This document shows positions 58,610-64,000 of a stretch of DNA of 64,000 bases, piece after piece. Under the pieces are notes generated by a model that saw only the letters and a list, made by a program, of their open reading frames with translations, was not told the DNA's origin and made no database searches. Origin of the DNA: Dickeya aquatica (GTDB taxonomy: Bacteria; Pseudomonadota; Gammaproteobacteria; Enterobacterales; Enterobacteriaceae); NCBI RefSeq assembly GCF_900095885.1, contig NZ_LT615367.1, forward strand, positions 3,472,001 through 3,536,000. The letters run 5' to 3'. The number at the start of each line of letters is the position of its first letter. Position 1 is the stretch's first letter. The translations under genes and the position numbers were made by a program.

Positions 58610-59313
58610 CATCCTTTTGTTTTAATCAGATAGGCATTATCCGCTCACCTTATAAAGAAAAATTTGCGGTTCCACGGCAGCCCGGTTTGATTCAGGATGG
58701 CGGTGGTGAATTACATCTGCTGGCACCCTACAACCAGCCTGACGCGCTGCGCGGTATCGAAGCATTCAGCCACCTTTGGCTGCTGTTTATTTTCCACCAG
58801 ACAGCCGCAGGGGGCTGGCGGCCAACCGTCAGGCCACCGCGGTTAGGCGGTAATACCCGTATGGGTGTGTTTGCTACACGCTCGACATTCCGCCCCAATC
58901 CTATTGGCATGTCGCTGGTGGAATTGCATGGCGTTGAGATAACCCGGGAAAGCGTCGTGTTGAAGCTGGGTAGCCTGGATTTAGTCGATGGCACACCGGT
59001 GATTGATATCAAACCCTATCTGCCCTTCGCCGAAAGCCAGCCACAGGCGAGTGCGGGTTTTGCTCAACACGCACCCGATGCTGATATGCCGGTAACCTTC
59101 TCCTCACTGGCAGAACAGCAACTGATGCAACACCAGCATATCTCCCCTCATTTGCGGCGTTTCATTACACAAGTGCTGGCACAAGACCCGCGTCCGGCGT
59201 ATCGCAAGAATGACGATGACAGCAAAATCTATGCTGCGCGACTGCTGGAATTCAACGTGCGCTGGCAGGTTATACAGGGGTGTACTACCGTCATTAGTCT
59301 GGATCCAGGCTAA
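58606..59313 (+). CDS. trmO: tRNA m6t6A37 methyltransferase TrmO (TsaA/YaeB)
   Basis: 235 residues, as in E. coli. Methylates t6A37 of tRNA-Thr with S-adenosylmethionine. Family features: IGIIRSPYKEKFAVPRQPGL, ATRSTFRPNPIGMSLVEL and DGTPVIDIKPYLPF. The ATG overlaps the rcsF stop as ATGA. Confidence 0.94.
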   Translation: MTSFCFNQIGIIRSPYKEKFAVPRQPGLIQDGGGELHLLAPYNQPDALRGIEAFSHLWLLFIFHQTAAGGWRPTVRPPRLGGNTRMGVFATRSTFRPNPIGMSLVELHGVEITRESVVLKLGSLDLVDGTPVIDIKPYLPFAESQPQASAGFAQHAPDADMPVTFSSLAEQQLMQHQHISPHLRRFITQVLAQDPRPAYRKNDDDSKIYAARLLEFNVRWQVIQGCTTVISLDPG

Positions 59314-59429
59314 AAAATGTGGCCGCGCCTTTTGGGCAGCGGCCTGCACTGGTAAACTAAACCACTTTTTCTGCCCGAGCCACTGACGTGGCAAATGCGA
59401 TTTCTCTGTTCTGACGGAACTCAATCACC

Positions 59430-61148
59430 ATGCGTACAAGTCAATATATGCTCTCCACGCTCAAGGAGACGCCTGCCGATGCCGAAGTCATCAGTCATCA
59501 ACTGATGTTACGCGCCGGGATGATTCGTAAACTGGCCTCCGGCCTTTATACCTGGCTCCCTACCGGATTACGGGTACTGAAGAAAGTCGAAAACATCGTG
59601 CGTGAAGAAATGAATAACGCCGGTGCCATCGAAATTTCGATGCCGGTTGTCCAGCCTGCTGACCTGTGGCAGGAAAGCGGGCGCTGGGAGCAGTATGGCC
59701 CCGAATTACTGCGCTTTGTTGACCGTGGCGAACGTCCGTTCGTGCTCGGCCCAACACATGAAGAGGTCATCACCGACCTTATCCGTAATGAAATTAGCTC
59801 TTATAAACAGTTGCCGCTGAATTTCTACCAGATTCAGACCAAGTTCCGTGACGAGGTTCGCCCGCGTTTCGGCATTATGCGCGCACGCGAATTCCTGATG
59901 AAAGATGCTTATTCATTCCATACCTCTCAGGAATCGTTGCAGGTGACGTACGAGGCCATGTATGCCGCTTACAGCAAAATTTTCAGCCGCATGGATCTCG
60001 ACTTCCGTCCAGTACAGGCGGATACCGGCTCTATCGGCGGCAACGCGTCACACGAATTCCAGGTGCTGGCAAGCAGCGGTGAAGATGACATCGTCTTCTC
60101 TACGGAATCGGATTACGCCGCCAACATTGAGCTGGCCGAAGCGGTAGCCCCTGCCCATGAACGTGCACCGGCCACACAAGCGATGACGCTGGTGGATACG
60201 CCAAATGCCAAAACCATCGCCGAGCTGGTTGAACAATTCAACCTGCCAGTGGAAAAAACCGTTAAGACGTTACTGGTCAAAGCCACCGAAGAAAGCGGCC
60301 ATGCGCTGGTGGCACTGCTGGTACGCGGCGATCATGAACTGAACGAAGTGAAAGCAGAAAAACTGGAACAGGTTGCCAGCCCGCTGACCTTCGCCAGCGA
60401 AGACGAAATCCGTGCCGTCGTGAAAGCCGGGCCGGGCTCGCTGGGGCCGGTCAATCTGCCGGTACCGGTCATCATTGACCGGACTGTCGCCGCTATGAGC
60501 GATTTCAGTGCCGGTGCCAATATTGATGGCAAACATTACTTCGGCATTAACTGGGAGCGTGATGTGGCACTGCCGCAGGTGGCAGATATTCGCAATGTGG
60601 TCGAAGGCGACCGCAGCCCGGATGGCAAAGGCACCTTGCTGATTAAACGCGGCATTGAAGTTGGCCACATATTCCAGTTGGGTAAGAAATACTCCGAAGC
60701 GCTGAAAGCAACCGTGCAAGGTGAAGATGGCCGCAATCAGGTGATCACCATGGGATGTTACGGTATTGGTGTGACGCGTGTGATTGCCGCCGCCATTGAG
60801 CAAAATCACGATGATCGCGGCATTATCTGGCCCGATGCCATCGCACCTTTCCAGGTCGCCATTCTGCCGATGAACATGCACAAGTCATTCCGCGTGCAGG
60901 AAGCAGCCGAAAATATTTATCAGCAGTTGCGTGCCAAGGGCATTGAGGTACTGCTTGATGATCGTAAAGAGCGACCGGGTGTGATGTTTGCCGATATGGA
61001 GCTTATCGGTATTCCGCACACCATCGTCATTGGCGACAGAAACCTTGATAACGATGAAATTGAATATAAACATCGTCGCAAAGGTGAAAAAGAGATGATT
61101 AAAGCCAGTGAGGTTGTCGAATTTCTGTCATCGCAGTGTGCTCGCTAA
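59430..61148 (+). CDS. proS: Prolyl-tRNA synthetase ProS
   Basis: 572 residues, identical in length to E. coli ProS. Class II motifs: [30 protein letters not shown] (motif 1 area), [26 protein letters not shown] (motif 2) and [17 protein letters not shown] (motif 3). The YbaK-type editing insertion spans about 225-400 and removes misacylated alanine. Convergent with rpoS; the terminator between them is split by an IS remnant. Confidence 0.97.
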   Translation: MRTSQYMLSTLKETPADAEVISHQLMLRAGMIRKLASGLYTWLPTGLRVLKKVENIVREEMNNAGAIEISMPVVQPADLWQESGRWEQYGPELLRFVDRGERPFVLGPTHEEVITDLIRNEISSYKQLPLNFYQIQTKFRDEVRPRFGIMRAREFLMKDAYSFHTSQESLQVTYEAMYAAYSKIFSRMDLDFRPVQADTGSIGGNASHEFQVLASSGEDDIVFSTESDYAANIELAEAVAPAHERAPATQAMTLVDTPNAKTIAELVEQFNLPVEKTVKTLLVKATEESGHALVALLVRGDHELNEVKAEKLEQVASPLTFASEDEIRAVVKAGPGSLGPVNLPVPVIIDRTVAAMSDFSAGANIDGKHYFGINWERDVALPQVADIRNVVEGDRSPDGKGTLLIKRGIEVGHIFQLGKKYSEALKATVQGEDGRNQVITMGCYGIGVTRVIAAAIEQNHDDRGIIWPDAIAPFQVAILPMNMHKSFRVQEAAENIYQQLRAKGIEVLLDDRKERPGVMFADMELIGIPHTIVIGDRNLDNDEIEYKHRRKGEKEMIKASEVVEFLSSQCAR

Positions 61149-61254
61149 ACACACATGCTGGCATAAAGCGTTAGACATAAAAACGGTGGGATAGCCCTAA
61201 TGCCGATCAGTTAAGACAAAAATGATCGGTTGAACGATCCGGCAGTTCTGCAAG

Positions 61255-61287
61255 AATCCGTAATCTCTCAAGGATTACGGATTTTTT
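61255..61287 (+). terminator. Left-end terminator inside IS remnant B
   Basis: The same 11-bp stem AATCCGTAATC/GATTACGGATT plus T run as in copy A, here catching transcripts from proS. The stem is unchanged although the rest of the element has decayed. Confidence 0.85.
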
Positions 61288-61704
61288 ATGCTTCTCAGCC
61301 AGGTTTTGGGCACCATCCCCCCGTTTACTCCTCAGGCGTTCGCGGCTCTTTCAAACCGCCTTTCTCCTGAACTGATTGACCAGCGACACAGTGAAGACGT
61401 CGTCCGGTTAATGTTTGAGAAAACGCCCCTGTCTGACTGGAACGGACTTTGCTGACAGCAAGGCTTATCAGCAAAGCGCTCAACGGCAAAAAACCGGAGC
61501 GTGTGCGCCAGACGCTGTGGGAAGTAGCGCTGTCCTACAATCTTCTGAGGTTCATGATGGCACAGATGGCGAAAAGTCCGTTAAGCCTGTTACCGGGTGC
61601 GGGTGTGACACCGGAAAAAATCCCGCGAATAATGAAAGAGATAATGGCAATGACCCCAGGGTTGGCCCTGCCGGAACGAAGAGCACATCATTACCCCAGA
61701 GCGG

Positions 61705-61741
61705 TAAAAAAAGAGGCCGCAACGTTATCCGTTGCGGCCTC
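61705..61741 (-). terminator. Right-end terminator inside IS remnant B
   Basis: The 12-bp stem GAGGCCGCAACG/CGTTGCGGCCTC with seven T after it on the minus strand. It would stop transcripts leaving rpoS. Confidence 0.83.
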
Positions 61742-61842
61742 CTTCAAAGGCTTAAATGACAAGCATTATGGGATAGCTCACCATTTTTTATGAACGTATA
61801 ATATTCGGCCTCAGGAAACAGGATTCAGTTTACACTCACGCC

Positions 61843-62835
61843 TTATTCACGAAACAGCTCTTCGATATCCAGGCCCTGCATCTGTAATATTTCACGCAGG
61901 CGGCGCAACCCTTCTACCTGAATCTGGCGCACCCGCTCACGGGTTAAACCAATTTCACGGCCGACATCTTCAAGCGTTGCCGCTTCATAGCCCAGCAGGC
62001 CAAAGCGACGCGCCAGCACTTCTCGCTGCTTGGCGTTTAACTCAAACAGCCATTTCACGATATTCTGCTTCATATCGTTATTCTGCGTGGTGTCTTCCGG
62101 GCCGTTATCCTTCTCATCGGCCAGAATATCCAGCAATGCCTTTTCTGAATCGCCCCCCAGCGGTGTATCCACCGAGGTGATGCGCTCATTAAGACGCAGC
62201 ATACGGTTCACATCATCAACCGGCCTATCCAGCTTTTCAGCAATCTCTTCCGCGCTCGGCTCGTGGTCAAGCTTGTGTGACAACTCACGGGCGGTACGCA
62301 GATAGACATTCAGCTCTTTAACAATATGGATAGGCAAACGGATGGTGCGGGTTTGATTCATGATGGCCCGTTCAATGGTCTGACGGATCCACCAGGTGGC
62401 GTAAGTTGAGAAACGGAACCCACGTTCAGGATCAAATTTCTCAACAGCACGGATCAGACCGAGATTGCCTTCTTCAATCAAGTCCAGCAAAGCTAGACCG
62501 CGATTGTTATAGCGGCGGGCAATTTTGACCACCAGCCGCAGGTTACTCTCGATCATGCGGCGACGAGAGGAAACATCGCCGCGCAGTGCCCGACGGGCGA
62601 AATAAACTTCTTCTTCAGCAGTCAGCAGAGGCGAATAACCGATTTCTCCCAGATAGAGCTGAGTGGCATCCAGCACACGCTGGGCAGATCCTTGTGATAG
62701 CAACTCGTCATCAAGCGAGTCGCTGTCGGTGGTTTCTTCCTCTGCCAGCGCTTTGTCGTCAAAAACCTCGACTCCATTCTCATCGAATTCAGCATCTTCA
62801 TGTAACTCGTTAACTTTCAGCGTATTTTGGCTCAT
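61843..62835 (-). CDS. rpoS: Stationary-phase sigma factor RpoS
   Basis: 330 residues, as in E. coli. Region 1.2-2.4 ([59 protein letters not shown]), region 3 and region 4.2 ([27 protein letters not shown]) are all present. ATG follows GGAG at 6 nt. The main promoter is expected inside nlpD, giving a long leader for Hfq and small-RNA control. Confidence 0.97.
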   Translation of the reverse strand: MSQNTLKVNELHEDAEFDENGVEVFDDKALAEEETTDSDSLDDELLSQGSAQRVLDATQLYLGEIGYSPLLTAEEEVYFARRALRGDVSSRRRMIESNLRLVVKIARRYNNRGLALLDLIEEGNLGLIRAVEKFDPERGFRFSTYATWWIRQTIERAIMNQTRTIRLPIHIVKELNVYLRTARELSHKLDHEPSAEEIAEKLDRPVDDVNRMLRLNERITSVDTPLGGDSEKALLDILADEKDNGPEDTTQNNDMKQNIVKWLFELNAKQREVLARRFGLLGYEAATLEDVGREIGLTRERVRQIQVEGLRRLREILQMQGLDIEELFRE

Positions 62836-62888
62836 AAGCGGCTCCTACCCGTGATCCCTTGGCAGAATACCGAAATACCCTGCCGGAT

Positions 62889-64000
62889 TTATCGCTGCGG
62901 AAGAAAACGCAGCGGGTTTACGGATTTCCCCTTGTAACGAATTTCAAAATGCAAGCGTACTGAACTGGTTCCGGTGCTACCCATGGTAGCAATTTGTTGA
63001 CCCGCCTTTACCTCTTGTTGTTCCCGGACCAGCATGGTTTCGTTATGGGCATAGGCGCTCAGGTAATCATCATTATGCTTGATGATAATCAGATTCCCGT
63101 AACCGCGTAACGCGTTACCCGCATAGACTACGCGCCCTGAGGCAGTAGCAATAACGGATTGCCCACGTGAGCCGGCGATTATCAATCCCTTTATTTCCCC
63201 CTCTGAGGCTGAGAAACTATCTATGACTTTCCCGTCTGTAGGCCAACGCCAACCGGCAATTGCCGTGTTCGTCTGCGTCGGTTCGGTAGCAGGCGCTGTA
63301 GTCGCCGCACCTGCCGCAGGCAGCATTTTGCCGCCCGAATTCTGTTTACCCGAACCCTCAGAATACGCATTAGTTGGTTGAGAATCAACCTGCGCCGTTT
63401 GCATTTGTGTTGAACCCGCCACCGCGGCTGTCGCCGCGTTGGCAGGCAACATGTGACCAGAACCCGAAGATGTATTACCCGACAACATACGCCCATTTCC
63501 AGACGCTTTTGCCGCATTTTCCGGCAACATATGCCCCGATGAAGCACTGTTATCTACTGGCGAAGGCGTAATAACCGGCGTTGACGGTGTGATGACAGGA
63601 GCCGGAGACGCCGACGCCGACGCCACCGCCATACCTTGTGTCATCCCATTGCCATTGGTATTCATGTTATTGCCAATGGCCAGTGTCTGCCCGACATTCA
63701 GGCTATACGGCTCGGCAATATTGTTGCGCTGGGCCAGCTCACGGTAATCATTACCCGAGATCCAGGCGATATAGAACAATGTGTCACCGCGCTTCACGGT
63801 ATAACTATTACCGGTATAGCTCCCTTTGGGAATGCTGTTATAGCTGCGGTTATAGACTATTTTGCCTTCATGACTGGCTATCGAGGCATCTGTCGAGGAC
63901 GGGCTTGCTACCGTGGAGGGCATCGGTAACGCCGCACTACGGCTGGCCCCACTGCCCATGTTGCTGGCACTGGAAATACGTGGTGGTGGTGAGTAGGTAC
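62889..64000 (-). CDS. nlpD: Murein hydrolase activator NlpD, C-terminal part
   Basis: About 370 residues remain; the frame stays open to the window edge, so the lipoprotein N-terminus is beyond 64000. A LysM domain ([25 protein letters not shown], then NVGQTL) is followed by a long low-complexity linker with repeated [25 protein letters not shown] motifs and a degenerate LytM (M23) domain ending [20 protein letters not shown]. In E. coli NlpD activates the amidase AmiC at the septum and lacks catalytic zinc ligands. It is upstream of rpoS on the same strand. Confidence 0.94.
   Translation of the reverse strand, partial: TYSPPPRISSASNMGSGASRSAALPMPSTVASPSSTDASIASHEGKIVYNRSYNSIPKGSYTGNSYTVKRGDTLFYIAWISGNDYRELAQRNNIAEPYSLNVGQTLAIGNNMNTNGNGMTQGMAVASASASPAPVITPSTPVITPSPVDNSASSGHMLPENAAKASGNGRMLSGNTSSGSGHMLPANAATAAVAGSTQMQTAQVDSQPTNAYSEGSGKQNSGGKMLPAAGAATTAPATEPTQTNTAIAGWRWPTDGKVIDSFSASEGEIKGLIIAGSRGQSVIATASGRVVYAGNALRGYGNLIIIKHNDDYLSAYAHNETMLVREQQEVKAGQQIATMGSTGTSSVRLHFEIRYKGKSVNPLRFLPQR

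Larger units (their letters stand above)
61198..61768. mobile_element. IS4-family insertion sequence remnant, copy B
   Basis: 571 bp with the same ends as copy A (TAATGCCGATCAGTTAAG; right end TAATGCTTGTCATTTAAG on the other strand). Target duplication TGGGATAGCCC (61187-61197) and TGGGATAGCTC (61769-61779), one mismatch. Compared with copy A it has lost several internal segments, leaving only bits of transposase (LLSQVLGTIPPFTPQAF, LSYNLLRFMMAQMA). It differs from copy A by scattered substitutions, so both are old. Confidence 0.87.
61185..61789. terminator. proS/rpoS bidirectional terminator, split by the IS remnant
   Basis: Left half GGTGGG (61185-61190) preceded by ATAAAAAC; right half CTCACC (61777-61782) followed by ATTTTTT. 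Across the duplicated TGGGATAGC they form GGTGGG-ATAG-CTCACC, a bidirectional Rho-independent terminator with one G-T pair. The insertion lies at the loop, as in the emrB/yfiF case. Confidence 0.72.

Noticed and set aside
63380..63560. Repeated [13 protein letters not shown] segments in nlpD as a tandem DNA repeat or CRISPR
   Set aside because: They are imperfect in-frame protein linker repeats; no spaced identical DNA repeats occur here or elsewhere in the window.

Overview
The window is a gamma-proteobacterial chromosome segment from the order Enterobacterales. Nearly every housekeeping gene reads as a close relative of its E. coli counterpart (FadE, GmhA, EmrAB, KgtP, PssA, PatZ, RcsF, TrmO, ProS, RpoS, NlpD). 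GC content looks well above that of E. coli, and the window carries a complete methionine-salvage locus and a large purine/allantoin island. A Dickeya-type soft-rot bacterium (Pectobacteriaceae) is my best guess; this rests on family knowledge, not on a search.

Layout. 1-4.5 kb: dpaA (partial), yafJ, gmhA and fadE, with a FadR-type operator before fadE. 4.6-11 kb: the methionine-salvage locus mtnK, mtnA, mtnDCB and mtnE-mtnU, with MetJ-box arrays in both divergent promoter regions. 11-30.7 kb: an allantoin/ureide island. It holds allantoate amidohydrolase, ureidoglycine aminotransferase and an amino-acid-type ABC transporter (one operon); an RpiR regulator; hpxWXYZ; an inserted HipA/HipB-like pair; hpxSAB (GntR regulator, allantoin racemase, PuuE-type allantoinase); an NCS1 permease; an IS5-family element sitting on the permease stop codon; and an allophanate hydrolase (AtzF). 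Four sigma-54-like promoters and a pair of NtrC-like sites suggest the island answers to nitrogen limitation.

31-39.6 kb: the proVWX osmoprotectant transporter behind an A-tract-rich tract, the ygaZH valine exporter and mprA-emrAB. proW appears frameshifted at its start. 39.6-49 kb: an IS4-family remnant, yfiF, trxC, tapT, patZ, pssA and kgtP. 49.3-54.8 kb: a complete minus-strand rRNA operon (16S, tRNA-Glu, 23S, 5S) with tandem promoters. 54.8-64 kb: gmhB, metNIQ under MetJ boxes, rcsF-trmO, proS, a second IS4-family remnant, rpoS and nlpD (partial).

The most unusual observation is that the two IS4-family remnants, 20 kb apart, each lie in the loop of a bidirectional Rho-independent terminator between convergent genes (emrB/yfiF and proS/rpoS). 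Each remnant also carries a terminator near each end that stops transcription entering from outside, so the insertion may replace the function it destroys. The second theme is metabolic. The island couples allantoin use to an AtzG/AtzE/AtzH-like trio (HpxX, HpxY, HpxZ) plus AtzF, which hints at a route through carboxylated ureides. The third is synteny: relative to E. coli K-12 the segment joins pieces from about minute 5 and minutes 57-61, with the rRNA operon forming one of the joints.
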